A stretch of DNA of 64,000 bases from Cryptomeria japonica (GCF_030272615.1 NC_081414.1:910785009-910849008), one strand, 5' to 3'; shown: positions 24,952 to 36,700, counted from the first letter of the stretch. Numbers and translations are program-made. The notes: generated from the sequence alone by a model not told the origin.

Positions 24952-26275
24952 TTTCATTTCATTATCCTGCCAACATCTTTCAGCATACCTTCATAGCCAT
25001 AGTCTATTGCAACTCATATTCTAAGGGTACCATCCAAAGTAGCGAGACGTTGAGGTCCTTCTTCCATCCCCTGTCATGCCTCCATTATCTTCCTTCTTGT
25101 GGCACCTTGGGCAAGTACCATGATGAAAACCTGGCAAACAGGCATCATGCATAATCCATTATCCTTTTGCACTTTACACTGGGGGCAAGTTTCATCCATG
25201 TACATCCATCTATTATCCTTCTTCCTCCATTATCCTTCATCCTCCATTATCCCTCATTCGCTCTATCTACATTCATATCCCTTTTCCACCTTTGATCTTG
25301 ACAAGGTTAAGGATCTTTACAGGTTTTGTATGTCCTATATATTGCACTTGATCCAGACCCTTTAGCTCCTATCCATTGCTTGCTTACATCATTCATTACT
25401 CCCTTTTGATCTTGCTTATCATATCTGCCTCCTATCCAAATCTATCCCTTGATCTTGATCAACACTATAGACAAAATGTAAAAACATGCTTTCCACAAAC
25501 CTCTTGACATGGCCACTTCTTTGGACCATATGGCTTCGTTACGCTATATCCTTGCTTTACATCGCTAAAATCATTGCTTTACATTGCTAAAATCCTTTCT
25601 TTACATTGCTATATCTAGACCCTGTGCTTGGATTAACGTTGTGAGATAGTCCTTGCAATCGTCCACCATCATTCGCTTATCCATTCATGTACTCAAAATC
25701 CCTTTTGCCTTGCTAGACATTGGGGGCATAACTGAGAAAATCATAAAAAGTTCCGCACAAACTCCTAAAAATAAGAAAATGTCTTGAACAAGCTCCTAAA
25801 AATCATAAAATATCCTGAACAAAATCCTAAAAATCCTAAAATGTCCTGAACAAAATCCTAAAAATAAAAAACTCATAAAATCAAAAAGTGAAAAAAAATC
25901 AAAGCAAGAAAGCATAGACTATCCATCAAACTAAATCAACCACAGACAAACTCTCAAGGTTTGCAATCAAACTTATCGCATGTCTTGTTAATCAATCTAT
26001 CAAACTCTATCAAACATCAACATGTCTTATACAAGAAAGGGTACACTCGAAATCAGACAGATTGGTCTTATACGGGGTACTTACTCTTTGAAACCAAACA
26101 TTCCTATCAATGATCAAATCAAAACAATGACATAGATCATTATGGTTGTTGGATTTTGTCCAGGTTGGTCTTATCTCTTGTACTGAAATGTTGCATCTTT
26201 GCTTTAGCTTGTACATAACTTTTAGTCATTTTTATGGCATCCTAGTTCTTTTGGAACCCTCATGGCTTGAAACCT
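24952..26275. other. Element B 3' region
   Basis: No gene. CAT-rich, C-rich prose-like repeats (CATTATCC, TCCATC) give way to an A-rich tract of AAATCCTAAAA phrases (25740-25880) and then CTTTTGGAACCCTCATGG near 26240. The last two match the post-pol region of element A (330-640) and support a shared origin. Confidence 0.65.
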
Positions 26276-26303
26276 ATCAATGGGGTAAGTGCAAGAAGTT
26301 GTG

Positions 26304-26327
26304 TCCACTTTTTGGCCAAAAAGTGGA
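26304..26327. repeat. 24-bp perfect palindrome near the left edge
   Basis: TCCACTTTTTGG followed by its exact inverse CCAAAAAGTGGA with no spacer, 29 bp inside the point where element B ends. It is a candidate terminal or subterminal cruciform of the transposon. Confidence 0.75.
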
Positions 26328-27458
26328 AGTTTTTTCCCTTTTTTTTCAATTTTGTCCCATTTGACCTAAATATTTGAGGCACTTAAAGGATGATTCTTGA
26401 AACAATTCAGTAATAGAAAATGCAGTGCTCGAAGTCTACTTTCCAAATATGTAATTTTTTTCAATACCCAGATCCTAAAAAGGAGGTTTGAATAGGCATT
26501 AGTAAAACCTATAGTTTAAAAGTCACTTTTTAGGACCATACCATGCTCGTGTACGGCAAGCATAATTTGACCTAAATGAAAGTATTTTTCTTTATCCTTT
26601 TGGGAAAAGATATATAACTCACTCACCTTTGATGAGGATATTTTTTTGTAATTTTTTTCCATATATTTTTTTTTGTTATTTTTTAATTGGGCATAATCAC
26701 TGTTTTGAAAAATCTGCATGTACAACAAACATAATTTGACCTAAACTTAACATTTTTTAATTTTTTTTTTTAAACTGTATAGATTTGTCTGTAGTTTGAT
26801 GCTATATAATTTTTTTTCAAAAAACTTAAAGACAAAAAAGTTATTAAAATTTTTAAAAACCATGTTATTTCAAGTTTATGGATCTCTGTCATTAGAAATT
26901 ATTTTAAAATTAAAAATATTGATCCATTCTCTTAAAAAATTATATATTTGGAATCTAGACAATGTATACTATAATGGGTTTTTGTTGTTTAAATTTTTTT
27001 TGAAAATTAGGTGTTCAGATATATTTTTAAAGTCATTTTTTTGTATGAAGCTTGATTTGGGCTTGAAGTTGCAGGTCAAACCAGTTCCGAGCCTCAAGTT
27101 TGGCTTTTCGAACCATTTACCAAGCCTTATTCCGAACCTACAAGCGGGCCCCAAAAAAATCCTTTTACAAACGGGATCCCATGTTAAGAACGGGATCCCG
27201 TGTTGAAAACAGGATCCCATTATTTATTGCAAATTATTTATAAAAAAAAAAAGCAAATGAGATCTCGTTTTGTTTTACCATTAATTTTTTTTTTCGGAAT
27301 TGTATAAATATATGATCATTTAACATAATAAAACATGTCGATTCAAATGTGTGAGTTTTTACATGATATATTATGATCTAGTTGTCCTTTGGATGCTTTT
27401 TTATTGCAATTTTAGATCCATTTTTTTAAGGTGGCATTTATTGCATAAGTTTTTAGTC
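26328..27458. other. AT-rich 5' region of gene 1
   Basis: No gene. Long poly-T runs on the plus strand. At 27168-27225 there are three units of about 19 bp around the palindromic core GGGATCCC. Chance ORFs in both strands are low-complexity. Confidence 0.55.
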
Positions 27459-30400
27459 ATGGGGTCTAAACAACGTCAGAAGAAGAAACAAAGGAGGAAA
27501 TTGACCGTCGAGGAAATTCAAGAAGAATGAGAGAAGGAGGCCAAACGTCAAAGGGATAGAAGAATGACGATTCAACAAATAAATAATCCTGATGCTTCTG
27601 GATCCACAACAATGGAAGAGACAAACATTCAAGATGATGCCTTAGGGGATCAGATGGATGTAGATGATGTAATTATGGATGATGATGATGTGAATGAAAC
27701 AATTATGAATAATATTCCAAGTACAACATCCTCAAATCCAGGTACATCTTCAAATCCTTCTCTACAAGACATGGATAATGTGATTATAGGTGATATTCAA
27801 ATTGATGATTTAGTAGAAGCTGGATATACCAATGTTGAGATTGATAGAATTGTCCATGAAAATGAAAACCTTCATGTTGGTAAAGATGAAATTCTTTTGA
27901 ATGTTGAAACTGAAAATCCTTTTGAAAATGGTGAAAATGAAAATCCTCCAATTGTTGAAGATCAGGGAAACTTTTTTATAAAACTTGAAAAAAATGTTTT
28001 GGATAATCTTCCTGGTAAGATTTCTTGGAGACAAATAAGAACATATGCCAAAAAAATATACAAAGAATTTTTTTATCGAAAAAACTTGCAATTCAATGTC
28101 AACTTATGATGCAATTGATGAGAATGTGGAAAATGAGAAAAGTGATGAAAAAAATAGGCATCTATGTGAAACCATAAAAAAAAGATGAATTTGTTAAGCA
28201 TGCTATGTCTACTGTTGCAACTGCCATTGAATCTATTAGTACAACGAGTCAATCTAAAGATAAGAATGTGGCGCGATGAGCTATAACAACTGCCATAGTG
28301 AATAAAGCAACCTTGAATAAAAGGATGGTAAGCAACATTAGTGGAATTTTAAAGATGCATCCTAAAACATTGGTTAGAGCAGCTAAAAGAAGAGAAAGTA
28401 TTGAAAGTGATCCAATCAACCAAAGTTGGAGTTTTAGTGGTAGACTTTACAGGTCAGATATGAAATTGAATATTGAAGTGAAATCTTTGGCTGAAAAGTT
28501 TTGGCATGATAATACAAGGGTATCATCTAATGCTAGAGATGTTCTAAAGTTGAGAGTGGGGTGTAAAATTTGTGACCCTCATCCAAAACACCTATTAGAC
28601 ACAACTCAAATTGAATTTTATAGAAAATTTTTGGATGAAGTTTTGTTACCTATAAATATCACTATAAGTCAAAGATCATTTGAAAAATGCAAGCCCTGGT
28701 ATGTGAAAATTAACAAGCAAAGAGTCTCTTGTTGTTGTAAAACGCACGTGAAATTTCATTACTATTATGATGTTTTTCAATACATACGTTGTGTTTTGCA
28801 TAGTAACATGCTTATCCAGGAATGTGGTATTGATATGCCACCTGAATCAATCAAAGAATTTGTAGCAAGTTTATTTTGTCAAAGAACTAATGGACAATTA
28901 TTTTATTTACATTCATGTATCTCTAGACAATGTTCTAGTTGTGGCAATTTTTCATCACTAGTAGAATGTATGCATGAGAGTAGTGAAAGTGATTTTGGAC
29001 AACAACTAGTGGATGTTAGAAGATTTAAGAATGTTGAGTATCCCTTAAAGGATGGGAAAACAGGAAAGCGTGTTGATTTAATCACAAAGAAGGTTAGTGT
29101 ACATGCATTCATGTCAGAATTTAAAAGTAAGATTGTACCAAAATATGTGATACACTCTCAACATGCTAGATGGCTTGATTCTCAATTTCGCACATGTAGA
29201 AATACATTTCCAGTTGGAAGTATACTATCAGTGGTGGAATTTGCAGAAAACTATACTCTTAAGCCACAAGAGGAAATTCAATCTCAATATTACAATTCCA
29301 CTCAAGTTGCTATTTTTGTTCATATTGTTTATAAACACGCAGATGATAGCACAGAGGATGATAGAAAAATCCTAAGGGAGTATCATTTCTATGTGAGTAA
29401 TAATAGGATGCACTCGTTAGAGTTTGTTCAATATTGTTTCAGCATATTTTATAGAAATATAAGAGAAAGAGGAATCCAGATGACATAACATCTTATATGG
29501 TCAGATAATTGTACTGGACAATTCAAGAATGCTCAAATGTTTTATTGGTTAAGCAGGGCTCACAAGGAATACAATATCCAACATATATGGAGTTTTTTAT
29601 CCAACATATATGGAGTTTTTTTTAAGCTGGACATGGTAAAGGAGAACATGATGGGGTTGGTGCATGTGTTAAAATAATTCTTGCTAGAGAGCAATTAAAA
29701 TTTGAAGATAATGTAAAATTTAAAGATGCACATGCAATTGTAGATTGGTGCAACACAACCTTATCTACTGGATCAAGTGTGAACTCTACAATTCAACGAT
29801 TCTTTTGGTTAGTTGAAGAGGAAAACATTGTGCCAAAACTTGATTGTGAGACAATTAGTAGATTGACAAAATAGCATTCATTTAAGAGTTCAAATGCAAG
29901 CACGTGGACTATATGGATAAGGGAACTTGCATGTTTTTGTCAGTTTTGTATTTCAGGTGATCCTGATGTATGTGAGAATACTGAATGGGTTGAAGATTGG
30001 ATCAAAGATCGTTGGCTCCTACTCAAGCACAAGATCGGATTAACACAATTGAAGATAATGATGAACTATTTGCATCAGATGATTATGATCGTGTTTCAGA
30101 CCTTGTACAGAAAGGTAATCATTTTTTATTATTTTGTTGGCCATTTAATAAAATTAGTTTCAAACTTTTTTATATTTAGTGTAAATTAAAAATGGCATTT
30201 TTTTAATTCTAAATTGTGATAATTTATTAATTTTTTGTTTGTCTAGGACATGTGTATGCCATTGTTGCACCTGAGGACAATGAAGAGGAAACAGAATATT
30301 GGTTGGCTCGATGTGTTGAGACTAAACACAAACTAGTTAATCCTCGAGAAGATGATGATGGTTTTCATTATCCGACTGGTTCAGTGGTAGTTGTTGGAAC

Positions 30401-30596
30401 TTGGCTAAGGAAATATTTGACAAGGAAGAATGATTTGCCTACTTTTGAAGATTATGAAACACATAAGAAGATAATACACTACTCACATTTGATTGTTGCA
30501 ATAAATATACAACTAGTGAGATATCGCGGCAGACCTAGTAATAAAAAGTTAAAAAGTTGTGGACAATTTCTATGGAAGATCATGAGACAATTATAG
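27459..30596 (+). pseudogene. Gene 1: DDE-like transposase of an unassigned superfamily, frameshifted
   Basis: A basic start (MGSKQRQKKKQRRK, stop at 27528), an acidic Asn/Asp-rich region, then a well-preserved block at 28298-29488. Visible landmarks: CCCKTHVKFHYYYD (metal-binding Cys cluster), CISRQCSSCGNF, VVEFAENYTL with EEIQSQYYN (28900-29290), IWSDNCTGQFKNAQ near 29490, and, after a short duplication that breaks the frame, AGHGKGEHDGVGACVK near 29626. ENYT..EIQS, SDNC.GQ.KN and GHGKG..DG are, as I recall, a recurring set in transposase-like proteins of animals and plants, consistent with a DDE triad. The first acidic residue here is Glu (VVEF) where I expect Asp. Exon 2 (30247-30596) gives a C-terminal domain (HVYAIVAPEDNEEE...). 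Frameshifts lie at 28110-28297, 29600-29625 and about 29997. Confidence 0.6.
30115..30246 (+). other. Intron of gene 1
   Basis: Donor AAAG|GTAATC and acceptor TTTGTCTAG|GACATG; 132 bp, T-rich. Joining gives an uninterrupted frame (...LVQKG-HVYAIVAP...), which supports splicing. Confidence 0.65.
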
Positions 30597-31214
30597 ATGC
30601 TTTGGAAAAAAGAGAGGATGCAGATGGTACAATGGAATAAGTATTTAAATAAAGAGGTATGTATACATGTTAAATGTATGTATGTATGTATATATTGTGT
30701 ACATGTATAATTTCTTTTTATTACATACCATTTGATCGTGTAGATGGTTTAAATACTATTGTTTGATATATATAGGTCCATTCCCTTATTGAGAGCTCTT
30801 ACACAATTGTGTTACATGTAATGGAATAAGTATTTAATATATAGAGGTACGTATACTTTTTTAAAAATTATGTATGTCTTTTGAAATGATTTAAATTGAT
30901 ATTATAAATTGTTTTTTAAATATATATACCTATTTTCATAATTCATTTAAAATGTGAACTTGACTATTTTGCACTTCCATCTAGATTCTAATTTTTTTTG
31001 TCCTTATTATTTTGATCCCCTTAAGCCACATGTCCCAATTGTACACCCATCCCCTTAATCTGAGTCATGTCCTAATCAATTAATTTCCCCTTAAGCTGAG
31101 CCATGTCCTAATCAATTAATTTCCCCTAAAGCCATGTCCTATAATTTACTTCAAATGATCCTGTTTTAAGCCACATGTCCTATTTCTAGTTTTATCCCCT
31201 TAAGCCACATGTCC
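30597..31214. repeat. Gene 1 downstream region and start of the CCCCTTAAG array
   Basis: 30584-30762 is nearly identical to 38644-38818 beyond the copia insertion: a tandem duplication of the gene 1 3' end. From about 31013 units containing CCCCTTAAGCCACATGTCC begin. The copia element is inserted within one such unit, at TGTCC. Confidence 0.7.
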
Positions 31215-31730
31215 TGTTAGAATATTTAATCTTTACTTAGCTTAGGTTTATTTTTATTTAGTTTAGGATATTCCTTTGGAATTCCTACATGTAATTTGTC
31301 CTCTAGTACATGTGTGAGGACAAGTCATTTCTTTTATTTTCCTTTATTAAAGGAATATTAGATTTCCTCCATAAGAGGATGTGGACACATGGCACACACA
31401 TTTTATGAATGGTGGCATTCATAGATTTGGGAGTTACTTTGTAACTCCTCTCCTCATCTCTATTTAAGAGATGTCTCCTCTCTCATTTCTTCTTAATGAC
31501 AATATTGTAAAGAGATTCTTGCTCTCTCTCTCTCTCTCATTTTTAGGCATTGCCTCATTCATAATATCACAAGGGGTTTTTCTTTGCTTTTCCCCTTTCA
31601 AAAGTTCTTGTGCCTCCTTCTTCACATTTGGGTGATGCTCCAAGGTTATTGCTTTTCTCTTGGTAACAATTACTTCATCATAAACTTTCTTGGATTAATT
31701 TTCCTTTCCTTGCTCTTTTATTTCCTTTCA
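31215..31730 (+). repeat. 5' LTR of copia element E
   Basis: TGTTAGAATATTTAATC to ...TTTCCTTTCA, with TG/CA ends. It has a CTATTTAAGAG TATA-like stretch (near 31460) and a (CT)n microsatellite near 31523-31539. It differs from the 3' LTR at AGATTCTTG/AGCTTCTTG and CATTCATAA/CATTAATAA. Confidence 0.95.
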
Positions 31731-31742
31731 TGGTATCAGAGC
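31731..31742 (+). other. Primer binding site, initiator tRNA-Met, element E
   Basis: TGGTATCAGAGC directly after the LTR CA. This is the classic PBS of plant copia elements, complementary to the 3' end of tRNA-iMet. Confidence 0.95.
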
Positions 31743-31961
31743 AGGTTTCTAATCCTTATTTTAAGTTGACATTGATGAAGGTTACCATTTTGTGGAGTTC
31801 ACCTTGTTGGAGGCATTCTTGAGAGGAGAAGAAGTTCTTTTTCTAATATTTTCTATTGTGCAGGTTTTGGTTTCAGATTTTTAACTTTTTTTTCAAACTT
31901 GTTAACAAGTTTGCCTGCAGGTTTAATCTCCTATTCTAGTTAGTTTTTATTAAAAAAAGGT

Positions 31962-32119
31962 CTTTGGAAGGCTTGCCGCCAAAGTTCCTCCTTTCTAGTT
32001 TAAATTTGTGTCTTTGGAAGGCTTGCCGCCAAAGTTTCTATTTTTTTTAGTGTGCATAGTTTGGAAGGTTTACCGCCAAACTCAGTCTCCTTAATCTATT
32101 TGGTCGGCTTGCCGCCAAA
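31962..32119 (+). repeat. Four-copy hairpin array in the copia E leader
   Basis: Four similar stem-loops at 31962-31984, 32012-32034, 32059-32081 and 32099-32119. The outer stem is CTTTGG/CCAAAG in copies 1 and 2, GTTTGG/CCAAAC in copy 3 (a compensated base pair) and TTTGG/CCAAA in copy 4. The inner part GG-CTTG-CC forms a two-pair stem with a tetraloop (TTTA in copy 3). Spacing is 50, 47 and 40 bp. It lies in the transcribed leader shortly after the PBS, where packaging or dimerisation signals of retroelement RNA occur. Confidence 0.65.
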
Positions 32120-32656
32120 ACTAATTTATTATTAAATTTCATTTCTGATTCACTTGCAGATTTTAACTTTTTTCTTGCTTACAACTATTCTGATTCAATT
32201 TGTTTGAATCTGCCATTCAGTCCTAACATCTTTATTTGCAGGTGTTATTGATAAATAAAAAGGGTTTATATTGTAAGAATAACTGATTGTAGCAAACTAT
32301 TATAATTTCTCTTTAAGGCAGATATAATTTATTCTTTATCATTTTATTTCAAACCTTCTTTGTATTTAAGCATTTTGAAAATTTAAAATCTAAAATCATT
32401 TTCAAAGTACCTATAAACGATCCCTAACTAGCAATTATTCTTAACATTATAGAGACTCTCTGTGCTCTCTCCTCATTACATCTTTGCCCATTTTTTAGTG
32501 CAGCTGTAGCGTAGCTAATTACTGAAATTTGTGAGGTAAAAGATTTTTTTATTTAAGGGTATCCCTCAGATAGAATTAAATAATTTAAAATAGATTTACA
32601 GATTACATTCAATAGAAGCAATGCATAAAATTGATCCAAACTACCACCTCAGCCCC

Positions 32657-33046
32657 TTATAAACCCATTTTGAATTCAACGTCACTTGGAAATGCCTTTG
32701 GCGTAAGTGGCTCACTCACTGCAAGGAGATAATTGCAGAGACCCGTAAAAACAATAGAATCTGTTTCAATTGATTTAAATTTTATAAGAGCGGCAGGAAC
32801 GAGATCCTGATCCTCAAGAGTCGGTATTTTCTCGCCCGATTTTGCATAACAAGGAATTGTACAACTCTTAGGTACAGCTGGTCCCAATAGCTCAAAATCC
32901 AGACTTGAATCTTTTAAAGTTGATCTTGCAAACTCATATAACACATTGGCTGGCTCTGATGAATGGAAAACACCTTGTAGTATTACTCCATCTGGGAACT
33001 GGATTCGAATAACAGTAGCTTTATATCTCTTTCGTGCAGTTTTTAT
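32657..33046 (-). pseudogene. Captured host-gene fragment: UBX domain, antisense in the copia E leader
   Basis: An open minus-strand frame of 129 codons ends at TAA 32659-32657. It reads ATVIRIQFPDGVILQGVF, then ANVLYEFARSTLKD, LDFELLGP, EKIPTLEDQDLVPAALIKF. This is the beta-grasp UBX fold of CDC48/p97 cofactors, closest in my reading to the TUG/ASPL-like type (IRVQFPD..LQG.F and the ..DLVPA.L..F end). No start codon is in frame upstream, so only the C-terminal exon(s) and perhaps the 3' UTR (to about 32560) were captured. It has no retroelement similarity and lies in the 5' leader of an intact copia. Identity of the donor gene is not established. Confidence 0.7.
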
Positions 33047-33058
33047 CTACTTTTCCCT

Positions 33059-33215
33059 GCGTTTTGTATTAACTCTCAAACCTGCATTTTGTATTAACTC
33101 TCAAACCTGCGTTTTGTATTCATTCTTGTCATTCAACGTCTCTGCACTGTAGATTCTCTGCAAAATAACGTCTCTATACTGTAGATTCTTTGCAGTCTAT
33201 GTATCGTTGCTTCTG
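33059..33215 (+). repeat. Short tandem duplications in the copia E leader
   Basis: A 25-bp unit starting GCGTTTTGTATTAACTC occurs 2.5 times at 33059-33120, followed by two diverged copies of a unit starting AACGTCTCT.(C/T)ACTGTAG (near 33137 and 33168). The remaining leader to 33710 is AT-rich with poly-T/poly-A runs and no ORF. Confidence 0.6.
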
Positions 33216-33710
33216 TTTGCAGTCTGTTCTCAGTCTGTGTCCCAATCATTCTTTGTGAAACGATTCTCCATCATTAAATAACGTTTCTGCATTTATAATA
33301 TCAGTTTTGTTGGTTTTAAAAAAAAAATTACATTTCACCACATATAAGGCTTAAACGATTAAGTTTTAATATATAGTAAGTTTAAAAAGTTTAAAAGATT
33401 CAAAAATTTATTAAGTTTTAATATATAGTAAGTTTCAAAGTGTGAATCAAAGTTTTACAAAAGAAGTTTTTTTTTAAAAAAAAACAATTTTATTTTGTTA
33501 AATGAAAATAGTTTTAAATATTTTTTTTATTTAAATAAAATTAAAGTTTTTTAATAAAATTTTATACTTCCATAAATCAGTTTTTTTTTAAAAAAGGTTA
33601 TTATTTGAAATTTGCTTAGTTTAATCAAGGAGGTTAAAAAAAAATTTATTTCTATCCAAGAGGGCATTTTTTTTCAATATTAAGCATAATTTGTTCATTA
33701 TTTTGCTATC

Positions 33711-36700
33711 ATGTCTACATTAATTCCAGAAATTAAATTAAATAGTTCCAATTATCATTCATGGAAAACACATATCTCGTTTATTTTTCGTTTCAAACAC
33801 CTTTTGGATGTTGCGACTGATAAAACATTTGAACCTGCTACATCTGCTCCTCAAGCCGACCTAGATAGATGGAAGGCTCAAAATGAGGAAGCACTTGGTT
33901 TAATTGGTATTTCAACGGTTCCTAATTTGTATGTTTTAATTGGAAATTGTACAAAAGCGCATGAAGCTTGGGAAATTTTAAAAACAACTTATGATAGCTC
34001 AAATGAATCCCGAAAAATTCAACTTCAAGATCAACTTGAAGATCTAAGGTATACGGATTTTAAAACTATGGATGAATTCTTATTAAAGTTTGATTCTGTT
34101 AATGGTCAATTAACTGGTTTAGGAGTTACTCTAGCTGATTTACGTTTAATTCATCTTATTCTTAAAAAATGTCTTCCTCGTCAATTTCAACAATTTATTA
34201 CGAATATTCATGCTCAACTTGCTATTCCTAGCTTAGCTACTCAATTAACATATGATATTTTTCATAATTTATTATGTCAAGAGGAAGCTAAATTAATTCA
34301 ATTTGGTACTCTTAAAAATAGTGAACATGCTTTTATGTCTAAAAATCAAAATCATAATAATAACTTTAGATCCAATAATAATAAACATAATCATAATCAT
34401 AATAATAATCATAATAATAATCACAAATCTTCTAATTATCAATCTCATTCTAAATCCTATCATAACAATTCTCATAATAATAATCATAATAATACGTACA
34501 ATAATCAAAGGAATAATTCTCAAACAAGACCCCATTGCACATATTGTGGGAAAGATGGACATATTACTAATAATTGTTTTAAGAAACAAAATGGTAAAAA
34601 GCCCATGAATCAAAATAATCAAAATAATCAACATAAACCTCATTATAAGAAAGGTAATAATAATGGTAATTCATCACGTCATGCATTTACATGTACTTAT
34701 AATGTTTCTCAACCACTTGAGTGGATTATTGATTCTGGTGCATCTCAACATGTTACTTCTCATAAAGAATGTTTTGACTCTTTGCATCCCGATACTTCTA
34801 ATATTCCTGTTCAATTAGCTAATAATCATAGTTGTAAAGTTGAAGCTATTGGTGATGTGAATGTTCCCAATGGGAAATTACATGATGTTCTTTATGTTCC
34901 TGAATTAAAATCAAATTTGATTTCAGTTCCTAAACTTTGTCAAGATTATAAGATTAACTTTTATAGGGGCATATGTTATATCATTGATCCAAACACTAAT
35001 CATGTTATTGCTACTGCTAAAATGGATAGTGATAACTTATTCAAGTTCTATGAATTTGCTCCTCCAAAGTATTCTTTGCTTACTACTGTTGATTTTACTA
35101 TATGGCATGAAAGACTTGGCCATCTCAATTCTGATTATATTTCATTGATGCAAAAAGCAAATATGGTTGATGGATTGCCTAGTATTGTTCCTTCTCAAAT
35201 TGTTTGCAATGGTTGCATGAGTGGTAAGATGCATAGGGAACCCTTTCCTCATGGTCAATCTTGGAGGGCATATACTAAATTGCATCTAGTTCATAGTGAT
35301 CTCTTGGGTCCCATGGAGAATCCCTCCATCCAAGGTTCAAGGTATGCACTTACCTTTGTTGATGATTTTTCAAGGAGAACATGGATATATTTCCTTCATA
35401 GTAAGGATCAAGTGCTTGATGTGTTTATTGAATTTCATATGTTTGTAGAAAGGCAATCTGGTTCTAAAATTAAGATTCTTCGTACTGACAATGGAAGAGA
35501 ATATGTCAATAATGCATTTAATGCTTATTTGAAATCTTTTGGAATTAAACATGAGCTTACCGTTCCTTATACACCACAACAAAATGGTGTGGCAGAACGG
35601 AAGCATAGGACAATTGTTGAAATGGCTAGATGTTTATTGCATGCTAAAAATATGGATTACAAGTTTTGGGCTGAAGCTATGGCTTGTGCAACTTATTTAA
35701 TTAATAGAACACCTACCAAAGCCTTAAAGGATAAAACTCCTGAAGAAGCTTGGTCTGGTAGAAAGCCTAATTTGCAGAATTTAAGAATTTTTGGTTCCAT
35801 AGCTTATGTTCACAAACCTAAGGAGAAAAGAAAAAAATTAGATTCTAAATCTTCTCCTTTTATTTTTGTTGGTTATGATAAAAATACCAAAGGTTATAGA
35901 GTTTACAATCCTATTACTAACAAGGTAAAAGTTGCAAGAGATGTTTGTATTGTAGAAAAGGGCATTCATGATTGTTCTAAAGTGGAGGATGATGAACTTG
36001 GTCAAACCAAAGTTGTGCTTGTGGAGGACCAACCTCCTTCTCTTAACCCTACTCCTAATGCATCTCTTTCTATTCCTTCTAGTGATAGTGATGATGATAA
36101 TAATAACTCTACTCCTCATGACTCTTCTTCTAGTGATGAATCCATTACTTCTAAAAGAAGACCTAAATGGTTTAAATCTTTAATTCAAGATAGTGATGAA
36201 TACTTAGCTAGAACGGATAAACTTCAAGCTAGGAGAGTTAATTATTGTAATTATGCTTTAATGACTACTATTATGAATTCTAATGATCCTAAAACATTTG
36301 ATCAAGCTAAAAATCAACCGCATTGGCAAAAAGCAATGAAGGAAGAATATGATACTTTAACTTCTAACCAAACTTGGGATTTAGTTCCCTTGCCTCATGG
36401 TAAAAATCTTGTTTCTTGCAAGTGGCTTTATAAAACTAAATTGAATGCTAATAATCAAGTTAGTAAATTTAAAGCTAGATTAGTTGCTAGAGGTTTTTCT
36501 CAAATTGAAGGCTTAGATTATACAGAAACTTTTGCTCCTGTTGCTAAAATGCCTACAATTAAACTTGTGCTTGCTTTAGCTTCTAGAATGAATTGGCCTA
36601 TTCACCAAATGGATGTTAAAAGTGCTTTTCTTAATGGTGATTTACATGAGGAAATTTATATGTCTCAACCTCCTGGTTTTATTAAAGAAGGTAATGCACA

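Larger units (their letters stand above)
19478..26275 (+). mobile_element. Element B: non-autonomous gypsy partner of element A, 3'-truncated
   Basis: Order: 5' LTR of the A family, tRNA-Lys PBS, 2-kb leader, a gag-like ORF, a long Pro/Ser-rich ORF, then a 3' region sharing blocks with element A. No RT, RNase H or integrase was found. It stops at about 26275, in the phrase that in element A reads TGGCTTGAAAC (about 640), where unrelated DNA begins. No 3' LTR is present. Confidence 0.7.

Noticed and set aside
34293..34643. Ile/Met-rich ORFs on both strands
   Set aside because: Shadows of the Asn/His-rich coding segment of the intact copia polyprotein.
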